39,219 nucleotides of DNA from a gamma proteobacterium L18 (GTDB taxonomy: Bacteria > Pseudomonadota > Gammaproteobacteria > Pseudomonadales > Pseudomonadaceae). The stretch covers positions 28,720 to 67,938 of the forward strand of contig KI547168.1 in assembly GCA_000497835.1 (NCBI GenBank), given 5' to 3'. The position numbers were made by a program, and so were the translations under genes. The notes below the pieces were generated by a model, which did no database searches, had not been told where the DNA came from, and saw only the letters and a list, made by a program, of their open reading frames with translations. Position 1 is the first letter of the stretch; the number at the start of each line of letters is the position of its first letter. Of this stretch, positions 17,279 through 24,566 are shown piece after piece.

Positions 17279-19269
17279 TAACGCTTGCTCTCGATTTCAA
17301 CCATGGCTTCGCGAAGGAAGAAGTCCAGGGTCTTGCCGATGGTTTCGCTCAGCTCGATGGTCGGGGTCCAGTCGATCAGACGACGGGCGTTCTCGATGCT
17401 CGGGGTGCGATGGGTCACGTCCTGGTAGCCATTACCGTAGAACGCCTTGCTTTCGATTTCGCGGAAGCCTGCGAACGGCGGGAAGTTGCCGCGCAGTGGG
17501 TGGGCTTCGAACTGGCGCAGCAGCTCTTCGCCCAGCTGACGGATGCTGGCTTCGTTGGTCGGGTTGCCGATGTTGATGATCTCGCCGTCGCACTTGCCAT
17601 CGCGGTTCTCGATGATGCGTGCCAGGGCTTCGATGCCGTCGTCGACGTCGGTGAAGGTACGTTTCTGCTCACCACCGTCCACCAGGCGGATCGGGGTGCC
17701 TTCCACCAGGTGCAGGATCAGCTGGGTAATGGCGCGCGAGCTGCCGATACGGGCCGAGTCCAGGCGGTCCAGGCGAGGGCCCATCCAGTTGAACGGACGG
17801 AACAGGGTGAACTTCAGGCCCTTGTCGCCGTACGCCCAGATCACGCGGTCCAGCAGTTGCTTGGAGACCGAGTAGATCCAGCGCTGTTTGTTGATCGGGC
17901 CAACGATCAGGTTCGAGGTGTTCTCGTCAAAGTGGCTGTCCTGGCACATGCCATAGACTTCCGAGGTCGACGGGAAGATCACGCGCTTGTTGTACTTCAC
18001 GCAGTGACGGACGATTTTCAGGTTTTCTTCGAAGTCCAGTTCGAATACGCGCAGCGGGTTGCGGGTGTATTCGATCGGGGTGGCGATGGCCACCAGCGGC
18101 AGTACCACGTCGCACTTCTTGATGTGGTATTCGATCCACTCGGAGTGGATGCTGATGTCGCCTTCCACGAAGTGGAAACGCGGGTTGCCGCGCAGGTGTT
18201 CGATGGCGTCCGAACCGATGTCCAGGCCGTAGATTTCATAGCGGTCGTCGCGCAGCAGGCGCTCGGACAGGTGGTTGCCGATGAAACCGTTGACGCCCAG
18301 GATCAGCACGCGGGTGCGGCGCACAGGGCGGCCGGCGGCTTTGCCGATCAGTTTGGAACCGTCCACCAGACCCAGTTCGCGGGCCAGTTGCGGGCCGCTC
18401 AGGTACAGGCCGTCGTTGTTGCGCTGGCCGGCGGTGATTTGCAGGGCATCCGTGCCGCAGGCGATGCGCAGCGGTTCGACGCTGATCACGTGGCCTGGCT
18501 CGAAGCCCTGGTTGCCGGTGACGACTTCGGCGCTCCAGACAATCAGTTTGTGCTCGCCCACGGCGCAGAAGGCGCCTGGGTAGGGCTGGGTCACGGCGCG
18601 TACCAGGTTGAACAGTTCTTCAGCCGGGCGGCTCCAGTCCAGCAGGCCGTCGGCGGGAGTGCGGCGGCCAAAGGTGGTGGCCTGGCTCTCGTCCTGTGCG
18701 GTTTCGGTGGCTTCGCCCTTGGCCAGCAGCGGCAGGGTTTCGTTCAGCAGCGCGGTGGCGGCGTCACGCAGCTTGGCGTGCAGGCTCAGGCCAGTGTCGG
18801 AGCGCTCGATGGCCACGCGTTGCTGGGCCACGATGGCGCCGGCGTCGGCGCGCTTGACCATGCGGTGCAGGGTCACGCCGGTTTCGGTTTCGCCCTTCAC
18901 CAGCACCCAGTTGGCGGGTGCACGGCCACGGTAGCGCGGCAGCAGCGAGCCGTGGAGGTTGAACGCGCCCTTTTTGGCGCAGGCCAGCACGGCTTCGTTC
19001 AGCAGGTTGCGGTAGTAGAACGAGAAGATGAAATCAGCGTCGAGCTTGGCGATGCGCTCGATCCAGATCGGGTGGTTGGCGTCTTCCGGGGCGTGTACCG
19101 GGATACCCTTGCGGGCGCACAGCTGGGCGACCGAACCGTAGAAATTGTTTTCCTTGGGATCGTCGGCGTGGGTGAACACGGCGGCGATGTCGTAGCCTGC
19201 CTCAAGCAGGGCGTTAATGCCGGCGCAGCCGATATCGTGGTAGGCGAAGACAACAGCTTTCTGATTCAT
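17278..19269 (-). CDS. arnA: Bifunctional UDP-GlcA decarboxylase / UDP-Ara4N formyltransferase ArnA
   Basis: Two-domain cytosolic enzyme of 663 residues. The N-terminal formyltransferase (about 1-305) has N104, H106 and D142 ([28 protein letters not shown]), equivalent to E. coli N102/H104/D140. The C-terminal dehydrogenase/decarboxylase (about 318-663) has the NAD motif GVNGFIG (325-331), PSTSEVYG with S436 and E437, Y466/K470 (YSVSK) and [14 protein letters not shown]. It oxidatively decarboxylates UDP-GlcA to UDP-Ara4O and later formylates UDP-Ara4N. No domain is broken. It overlaps arnC by 4 nt and arnD by 1 nt. Confidence 0.97.
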   Translation of the reverse strand: MNQKAVVFAYHDIGCAGINALLEAGYDIAAVFTHADDPKENNFYGSVAQLCARKGIPVHAPEDANHPIWIERIAKLDADFIFSFYYRNLLNEAVLACAKKGAFNLHGSLLPRYRGRAPANWVLVKGETETGVTLHRMVKRADAGAIVAQQRVAIERSDTGLSLHAKLRDAATALLNETLPLLAKGEATETAQDESQATTFGRRTPADGLLDWSRPAEELFNLVRAVTQPYPGAFCAVGEHKLIVWSAEVVTGNQGFEPGHVISVEPLRIACGTDALQITAGQRNNDGLYLSGPQLARELGLVDGSKLIGKAAGRPVRRTRVLILGVNGFIGNHLSERLLRDDRYEIYGLDIGSDAIEHLRGNPRFHFVEGDISIHSEWIEYHIKKCDVVLPLVAIATPIEYTRNPLRVFELDFEENLKIVRHCVKYNKRVIFPSTSEVYGMCQDSHFDENTSNLIVGPINKQRWIYSVSKQLLDRVIWAYGDKGLKFTLFRPFNWMGPRLDRLDSARIGSSRAITQLILHLVEGTPIRLVDGGEQKRTFTDVDDGIEALARIIENRDGKCDGEIINIGNPTNEASIRQLGEELLRQFEAHPLRGNFPPFAGFREIESKAFYGNGYQDVTHRTPSIENARRLIDWTPTIELSETIGKTLDFFLREAMVEIESKR

Positions 19270-20288
19270 GAGGCAGCCTTGCTGGAAGAAATGGAAATCG
19301 ATGTTTCAGGGTGAGGTTCGCTGGTGTTGCCCGCCGGATCGCTGGCGCGCAACACTTTTTCGACGAAGAAGCGCGGACGGGCACGGACATCGCTGTACAT
19401 GCGGCCCAGGTATTCGCCCAACAGGCCCATGCCGATGAACTGGCCACCGGTGAATACGAACAGTACGGCGAACAGCACGAACGTGCCGTGGCCCGACCAG
19501 GCGGCGCCGTAGATCATGCGCAGCACCAGCAGGGCAAAGGCGAACAGCACGCCCAGGGCGGCCATGCCGATGCCGACCACGCTGAGCAGGCGCAGTGGGG
19601 TGGTGGTCATGCAGGTGACCAGGTCGAACATCAGGCTGATCAGGCGCATGGGGCTGTACTTGGAGTCGCCGTGCTCGCGCTCGGCGTGCTGCACCAGCAC
19701 CTCGGTGGTGTGGCGGGCGAAGCTGTTGGCCAGGATCGGGATGAAGGTGCTGCGTTCGCGGCAGGCCAGCATCGCGTCGACCACGCTGCGGCGGTAGGCG
19801 CGCAGCATGCAGCCGTAGTCGCTCATGGCCACGCCGGTGGAGCGCTGCACGGCCAGGTTGATCAGCTTCGAGGGCCAGCGGCGCAGGGCCGAGTCCTGGC
19901 GGTTGTTGCGCACGGTGCCGACCACGTCGTAGCCCAGTGCGGCCTGGGCCACCAGGTGGGGGATTTCTTCGGGCGGGTTCTGCAGGTCGGCGTCCAGGGT
20001 GATGACCAGGTCCCCGATGCACTGCTCGAAGCCGGCCATGATCGCCGCGTGCTGGCCGTAGTTGCGGTTCAGGATCACCGCCACCACCGGGCTGTTCGGG
20101 CGTTCGGCGGCGTCCTGCAGGATGTCGGCCGAGGCATCGCGACTGCCGTCGTCCACCAGCACGATTTCGTACTTCTGGGTCAGCTGGGCACAGGCCGCTT
20201 CAGTGCGGCGCAGCAGCTCCGGCAGGCTCTGTTCTTCGTTGTACACCGGTATCACGATGGACACGGTGTTGATCGGATAAGGTCTCAC
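19266..20288 (-). CDS. arnC: Undecaprenyl-phosphate Ara4FN transferase ArnC
   Basis: GT2 family glycosyltransferase that transfers Ara4-formyl-N from UDP to undecaprenyl phosphate at the cytosolic membrane face. Landmarks in the 340 residues: [59 protein letters not shown] (the DxD-like metal site), and two C-terminal TM helices (about 235-260 and 270-295). Compared with the roughly 320-residue enterobacterial protein it has a Ser-rich C-terminal tail (about 318-340, ending [11 protein letters not shown]). It is joined to arnB and arnA by ATGA overlaps. Confidence 0.96.
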   Translation of the reverse strand: MRPYPINTVSIVIPVYNEEQSLPELLRRTEAACAQLTQKYEIVLVDDGSRDASADILQDAAERPNSPVVAVILNRNYGQHAAIMAGFEQCIGDLVITLDADLQNPPEEIPHLVAQAALGYDVVGTVRNNRQDSALRRWPSKLINLAVQRSTGVAMSDYGCMLRAYRRSVVDAMLACRERSTFIPILANSFARHTTEVLVQHAEREHGDSKYSPMRLISLMFDLVTCMTTTPLRLLSVVGIGMAALGVLFAFALLVLRMIYGAAWSGHGTFVLFAVLFVFTGGQFIGMGLLGEYLGRMYSDVRARPRFFVEKVLRASDPAGNTSEPHPETSISISSSKAAS

Positions 20289-21433
20289 GGGCGGTGTTCC
20301 AGGGTTTTCTCAATGGCGCAGGCAACACGCTCGACATCGTCGAGGGTCATGTCGGGGAACAGCGGGATGGAGCACAGGCGGGCCGAGTTCCATTCAGTGT
20401 TGGGCAGTTGCACGTCCGGGAACTTCTGGCGGTACCAGGTGTGCAAGTGCGTGGCAATGAAGTGGATGCCGGTGCCAATGCCTTGATCTTGAAGGCCTTT
20501 CATGAAGGTTTCGCGATCCATGCCGCAACGTTCCGGGTCGATGCGCAGAATGAACAGGTGCCAGGCATGCTGTTGCGGCCAGGCCGGCTGGGTCAGCGGC
20601 AGCACCGGCAGGTGCTTGAGGCGCTCCAGGTAGGCCTGGGCCAACTGCTCGCGCTTGGCGTTGATGGCGTCCACGCGTTCCAGCTGCACCAGGGCGATGG
20701 CGGCGTTGATGTCGGCCAGGTTGTATTTGAAACCCGGCTCCTGAACCATCGCCTGCGGCTTGCGGCCGTGGGTCATGCGGTCGTAGGCGTCCACGCCCAG
20801 GCCGTGGAACTTGAGCATGCGCACGCGGTTGGCAAAGGCTTCGTCATCGCTGACGAACATGCCGCCTTCGGCGCAGGTCATGTTCTTGATGGCGTGGAAG
20901 GAGAAGATCGCGGTGCCCTGGGCACCGATTTCGCGGCCACGGTAACGGGTGCCTACGGCGTGGGCGGCGTCTTCGATGATGCGGATGCCGTGCTTGTCGG
21001 CCAGGCTGTACAGCGGGTCCAGGTCGAAGGCGGCGCCGGCGTAGTGAACCGGGATGATGGCTTTGGTACGCGGGGTGATGGCGGCTTCGATATCGGCCAC
21101 GTTGGACATCAATGTGTCACGGTCGACATCGACGAACACCGGGGTGGCGCCCAGCAGACAGATCATGTTGGCGGTGGACACCCAGGTCTGGGACGGGGTG
21201 ATGACTTCATCACCGGGGCCGATGCCCAGGGCCAGCAGGGCGATGTGCATGGCGCCGGTGGCCGAAGACAGGGCCACGGCATGGGCGCAGCCCACGCGGC
21301 GGGCGAATTCCTGTTCAAGCTCCTGGGCCTTGGGGCCGGTGGTGATCCAACCGCTGCGCAATACCTGCTCTACTGCTGCGATCTCCTGGTCACCCATGCT
21401 CGGACGGGAAAAAGGGAGAAAACTTTGATTCAT
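20285..21433 (-). CDS. arnB: UDP-4-amino-4-deoxy-L-arabinose aminotransferase ArnB
   Basis: PLP-dependent sugar aminotransferase (DegT/DnrJ/EryC1 family) that converts UDP-Ara4O to UDP-Ara4N using glutamate. The product is 382 residues. The PLP Lys is K183 in [15 protein letters not shown]. Other motifs are [28 protein letters not shown] and [19 protein letters not shown]. The start has a GAGG ribosome site (21439-21442 on the opposite strand) and the gene is the first of the eight-gene arn operon. A candidate sigma70 promoter lies at 21507-21535. It is divergent from the sensor kinase at 21888. Confidence 0.97.
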   Translation of the reverse strand: MNQSFLPFSRPSMGDQEIAAVEQVLRSGWITTGPKAQELEQEFARRVGCAHAVALSSATGAMHIALLALGIGPGDEVITPSQTWVSTANMICLLGATPVFVDVDRDTLMSNVADIEAAITPRTKAIIPVHYAGAAFDLDPLYSLADKHGIRIIEDAAHAVGTRYRGREIGAQGTAIFSFHAIKNMTCAEGGMFVSDDEAFANRVRMLKFHGLGVDAYDRMTHGRKPQAMVQEPGFKYNLADINAAIALVQLERVDAINAKREQLAQAYLERLKHLPVLPLTQPAWPQQHAWHLFILRIDPERCGMDRETFMKGLQDQGIGTGIHFIATHLHTWYRQKFPDVQLPNTEWNSARLCSIPLFPDMTLDDVERVACAIEKTLEHRP

Positions 21434-21506
21434 GGCATCCTCGGAATCTGACAGGCTTATGCGCTTCGTGCGTCATACAATTCCCGCTTTAGTCGCAGGA
21501 CAGTCC

Positions 21507-21535
21507 GTTATAGAGGGAGATTATTACCGCTGCAA
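21507..21535 (-). promoter_or_regulatory. Candidate sigma70 promoter of the arn operon
   Basis: Reading the minus strand, TTGCAG (21530-21535) and TATAAC (21507-21512) are separated by exactly 17 nt, upstream of the arnB ATG at 21433. The -10 is a 5/6 match; the -35 is weak (3/6), as is common for promoters that need an activator. Direct repeats (21536-21560) abut the -35. No start-site data are available here. Confidence 0.5.
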
Positions 21536-21560
21536 GCTGAACGAACGCTTGCTGAACGAA
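21536..21560. promoter_or_regulatory. Direct repeats abutting the arnB -35: likely regulator site
   Basis: Two perfect 10-bp direct repeats GCTGAACGAA at 21536-21545 and 21551-21560 are separated by 5 bp (CGCTT). They lie immediately upstream of the proposed arnB -35, the usual place for an OmpR-family activator. The period of 15 bp is longer than the 10-11 bp usual for PhoP/PmrA sites, so the regulator cannot be named from this alone. The core CTGAACG recurs in the palindrome at 21649-21660. Confidence 0.5.
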
Positions 21561-21648
21561 TCATTAAGAAACCGTGTGGTCGCTTACGTGAAATAAGGTT
21601 TCAGCCAGCATTGAAGGCGACTTCTGGTCATTCGTATGTAGGAAATGT

Positions 21649-21675
21649 CTGAACGTTCAGGCGGAACATTCCGCC
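21649..21675. repeat. Two abutting perfect palindromes in the arnB-kinase intergenic region
   Basis: CTGAACGTTCAG (21649-21660) is a perfect 12-bp palindrome. GGCGGAACATTCCGCC (21660-21675) is a perfect 16-bp inverted repeat sharing one base with the first. Together they sit in the middle of the 454-bp region 21434-21887, which holds no credible long gene. It holds the arnB promoter, these palindromes, a weak hairpin (21699-21710) followed by CC and TTTTT (21713-21717), and the kinase leader. The palindromes could be an operator for the divergent kinase gene or the hairpin of a small RNA. Confidence 0.5.
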
Positions 21676-21887
21676 GAAAGCTGACCCTCTCCTGAATTCG
21701 CCTAAAGGTGCCTTTTTGTGTGTCAAAAAAGAGTGAGTTGCAGATGAAAATGCTGTCCCGGGGCCAGCTTTTCCGCAATCAACAACTCTTTGACACCTGC
21801 TGTAGTACAAGAGCGCTGGTAGACTGCCGCCCCGCAGCTGTCACCACTCCCCTGAATCCTTAACATGATGTTGAGCCACCCGCCCCT

Positions 21888-23192
21888 ATGAATTCGATCT
21901 TCTCGCGCTGGAGAGCCAAGCGTTCCCGCCAGAGCCTGGCTCAGCGCATCATCGTGGTCTTCGCCCTGATGACCACCCTGGTGGCCGGTGTGTTTGCAGT
22001 GGGCATCGTGGCCACGGTGCACGTGGTCGAGAAAAAGCTCACCACCCTGGGGTTGGGCGGCAACCTGCACCGCATGCTGATGATGGAAAACCGCGACGAC
22101 TGGAATCATCGTCCGGAAAAGGATGAGCTGTTTTTCGCCGACGATGGTCAGGGCGACATGCTCATGCCACCGGACCTGGCGACCCTGGACCAGGGCTTCC
22201 ACGAGGTGCGGCGCCTGGAGCGCAGCTGGTACGCCATGGTGCGGGTGGTCAACGGCCGCAAATACGTGCTGTTGCGCGACCAGCAAGGTTTCGAGGAGCG
22301 CGAGCGGTTGTTGTTCGGCGTGGTCATCACCGGCTTCGTGCTCAGCCTTCTGGGCTCGATCCTGCTGGGCTGGCTGCTGTCGCGCAAAGTAATGGCGCCG
22401 GTGATCCGCCTGGCGGGGCAGGTGCGCCATCGTGATCAGTTGCTGGACCTGGCGCCGCCGCTGGCCCCCGACTACGCCGCCGATGAGGTGGGCACCCTCG
22501 CCAAGTCCTTTGATGACACCCTGGGCCGCCTGCGTTCGGCGCTGGTACGCGAGAAACTGTTTACCGGCGACGTCAGCCACGAGCTGCGTACTCCGTTGAT
22601 GGTACTGGCCAGCTCCAGTGAATTGTTGCTGGAAAATCCGGCGCTGGACCCGCGTGCGCGTGAGCAGGTGTCGCGCATTGCCCGGGCCAGCAGCGCCATG
22701 CGCCAGTTGGTGGACACCTTTCTGCTGCTGGCCCGTGCCGAAAATGCCGAGGGCAGCCGCGGGCAGGGCGCCGGCATGGTGCAAGTGGCTCAGGAATTGA
22801 TCGAGACCTGGCGAAAGCCCATCGAAGACAAGGGTCTTGAACTGGTCTACCTGCCGGAGCAGGCAGGGGAGGGGGTGTTCAACCAGACCTTCCTGGGCGC
22901 AGTGATGGGCAACCTGCTGCGCAATGCCTGGCACTACACCGACGAAGGCTTCATCCGCCTGACCCTGTTGCCGAATGGTTTCAAGGTGGAGGACAGCGGT
23001 ATCGGCATTCCGGAAGAAAAGCGCCTGGAGATGTTCCGCCCCTTCGTGAGGGGCGACGAACAGCGCGGCGAAGGCCTGGGGCTGGGGTTGTCGCTGGTGC
23101 AGCGCATCTGCGTGAACGAGGGCTGGTCAGTCACCCTGACCAGTCGCGAGCCTCACGGGTGCTGCTTCGAAGTGCGGCTGACAGCTGTATAG
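21888..23192 (+). CDS. Sensor histidine kinase, ColS/PmrB-like, without adjacent regulator
   Basis: Membrane-bound two-component sensor of 434 residues. TM1 (about 20-44) and TM2 (about 141-165) enclose a periplasmic domain of about 95 residues with an ExxE motif (E77-K-D-E80). ExxE motifs bind ferric iron or zinc in PmrB and ColS. A HAMP-like linker (about 165-215) precedes the H-box GDVSHELRTPL with phospho-acceptor H231. The ATPase domain has an N-box (GNLLRNAWHYTDEG), DSGIGIPEE and GEGLGLGLSLVQRI. No response regulator gene is adjacent; the ColR-like regulator at 6035 on the other side of the island is the obvious candidate partner. It is divergent from arnB. The start codon overlaps the stop of a tiny upstream frame (21865-21891). 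Confidence 0.9.
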   Translation: MNSIFSRWRAKRSRQSLAQRIIVVFALMTTLVAGVFAVGIVATVHVVEKKLTTLGLGGNLHRMLMMENRDDWNHRPEKDELFFADDGQGDMLMPPDLATLDQGFHEVRRLERSWYAMVRVVNGRKYVLLRDQQGFEERERLLFGVVITGFVLSLLGSILLGWLLSRKVMAPVIRLAGQVRHRDQLLDLAPPLAPDYAADEVGTLAKSFDDTLGRLRSALVREKLFTGDVSHELRTPLMVLASSSELLLENPALDPRAREQVSRIARASSAMRQLVDTFLLLARAENAEGSRGQGAGMVQVAQELIETWRKPIEDKGLELVYLPEQAGEGVFNQTFLGAVMGNLLRNAWHYTDEGFIRLTLLPNGFKVEDSGIGIPEEKRLEMFRPFVRGDEQRGEGLGLGLSLVQRICVNEGWSVTLTSREPHGCCFEVRLTAV

Positions 23193-23217
23193 GTGGGAGC
23201 GGGTTCTACCCGCGAAG
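23193..23217. repeat. Single REP element, type gtgggagcggg
   Basis: The sequence gtgggagcgggttctacccgcgaag contains a short palindromic stem (GCGGGT/ACCCGC). It belongs to the same family as both arms of 25903-25990. It lies between the convergent kinase and phosphatase genes, directly after the kinase stop. Confidence 0.7.
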
Positions 23218-23254
23218 CGTGCACTGCGTACTATCTGACGCCACGCGGCGGCCA

Positions 23255-23932
23255 TCAGCCCTTGAGGTGGTGCAGCATGCGCGTCCACTGCGACGGGTTG
23301 ACCGCGCCCAGCACATGGGAGGCGCCGGTGATCGGGTCTACCGTCACGAACAGCGCGCTGGCATAGCCCGGGCCGCTGCCGCCGCGGATGCCGGCCTGCT
23401 TTTCCAGGGCATTGATGCATTCGCTGTGGGTGACCAGCACCAGGTTGTGGCCCGGCTGCTTGTGCGCTACCACATCGCCGAGCATCGACTTGCGGCAGTC
23501 CATCAGCCAGTCCTGGGGCGTTGCTGCTGCACCGAACATGAACATGGCGGTCTGCCGGGTGCGGGTCAGGGGGCTGGTCAGCACCTGGGCCTGGCTCATG
23601 CCCATGGCCTGCAGGCCGTTGCCCACGTCACTGGCCACACGGCTGCCGTCCAGGGTGATGCCGTCGGCGTCGCCCAGGCAGGCGCCGTTGGAGCGGTCGC
23701 AGCGCTCGCCATGGCGCACCAGCACGGCCACGTTGCCGGCCTGCCAGGCCGCTTTCAGGCCCGAATGACGCAAGGTCTTGCCGTCGCTCAGGTCCGCCGG
23801 GCCCGTGGGGTGCAGCGCCCAGCCTGCCAGCGAGGCCGATGCCGCTACGGCCGCCAGGGCGATGGCCAGGGTGCGACGACGCAGGTTGAACCAGCGTGAG
23901 GGCAGGGGCAGGGCGACAGAATGTACCGGCAT
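23255..23932 (-). CDS. ais: Ais/PmrG-type histidine phosphatase (LPS core heptose-phosphate phosphatase family)
   Basis: Histidine-phosphatase-superfamily protein of 225 residues. A Leu/Ala-rich N-terminal segment (about 20-42) is a signal peptide or membrane anchor, so it acts in the periplasm. The catalytic RHG motif is R73-H74-G75-E76 in LVRHGERCDRSNGACL, and the second His is H159 in VLVTHSECI. RCDRS...CL.D..GIT and DWLMDCRKSM match the Ais/PmrG family. PmrG of Salmonella is reported to dephosphorylate heptose(II) of the core, and ais lies beside arnB in E. coli. The ATG at 23932 (MPVHSVALPL) is chosen because the longer frame upstream is charged, AT-rich intergenic sequence. A TTTTCAC motif and TATTAA lie upstream on its strand (24003-24009 and just downstream of it). 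Confidence 0.8.
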   Translation of the reverse strand: MPVHSVALPLPSRWFNLRRRTLAIALAAVAASASLAGWALHPTGPADLSDGKTLRHSGLKAAWQAGNVAVLVRHGERCDRSNGACLGDADGITLDGSRVASDVGNGLQAMGMSQAQVLTSPLTRTRQTAMFMFGAAATPQDWLMDCRKSMLGDVVAHKQPGHNLVLVTHSECINALEKQAGIRGGSGPGYASALFVTVDPITGASHVLGAVNPSQWTRMLHHLKG

Positions 23933-24138
23933 GGAGGTTCCAGGGCGCTGGGAGAGTGGCGGTACTCTAGAGAGGCAGGGGTTAATATCTGGTGAATGAG
24001 ATGTGAAAATTTTAATGTAATGCGCTGAATCGATTCCTTTGGCTCTCTCGTCGCCTGGCCGTTGTCGACCTCCACCGCCGGGTATATACCTCAGGTACTG
24101 CGCAATGCGCGCCAACTGCCTGAGCGAGGGTGCCGACT

Positions 24139-24405
24139 ATGATGACGCTGGGACTTTGTTCGCTGGAACTTCGCAATATCATTGAGTGTGCGTTTCTGCC
24201 GGCCCATTGCACCTGTACGGTGGCGCCGGATCAGTCGCTGACGGTGCAGGTCACCGACCCCGTCACGGGGCATGTGGAACTGATGGTCACCGGCATTTCG
24301 ACGGACCGTCTCAGCAGCAGCCGCGCGATTTCCAACCTGATCGCCGAACTGCGCTACGATCTTGAGCACAATCGCCACACCTTCCCCCACGCGCTTGCCG
24401 GTTAA
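24139..24405 (+). CDS. Small DUF1652-family protein
   Basis: An 88-residue protein of a family known mainly from Pseudomonas, with no established function. The family pattern is clear: LCSLELRNIIECAFLPAHCTC, then SLTVQVTDPVTGHVELMVTG and SSRAISNLIAELRYDLE. There is no signal peptide or membrane helix, so it is probably cytoplasmic. The ATG at 24139 has GAGCGAGGG 8 nt upstream; a GTG at 24130 lies within that ribosome site and is less likely. It is transcribed alone, with a gap of about 160 nt to the porin gene. Confidence 0.82.
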   Translation: MMTLGLCSLELRNIIECAFLPAHCTCTVAPDQSLTVQVTDPVTGHVELMVTGISTDRLSSSRAISNLIAELRYDLEHNRHTFPHALAG

Positions 24406-24566
24406 GCGCGATACCGGCGCCGCCCCAGCGGCGCCGGGCAAATGCTGGCTTTTCGCTATTTTTCTAAATTTTGTTTCATGCTGTTTCATGGAACTTGTCT
24501 CGGAACTGTCATGTGCCGGACTCGTAATGGCGTCAGTTTTTCAACTGACCCGTAATGAGACCCGTG

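Noticed and set aside
17410..19314. 634-residue forward ORF opposite arnA
   Set aside because: Shadow of arnA; no family motifs and Val/Ala/Gln-rich antisense composition.
21584..21778. 64-residue reverse ORF in the arnB-kinase intergenic region
   Set aside because: No ribosome site, no recognisable pattern, and it covers palindromes and a T run that look regulatory.
21791..21826. TTGACA (21791-21796) as the kinase promoter
   Set aside because: The only -10-like sequences lie at 9 and 24 nt spacing, neither workable for sigma70.
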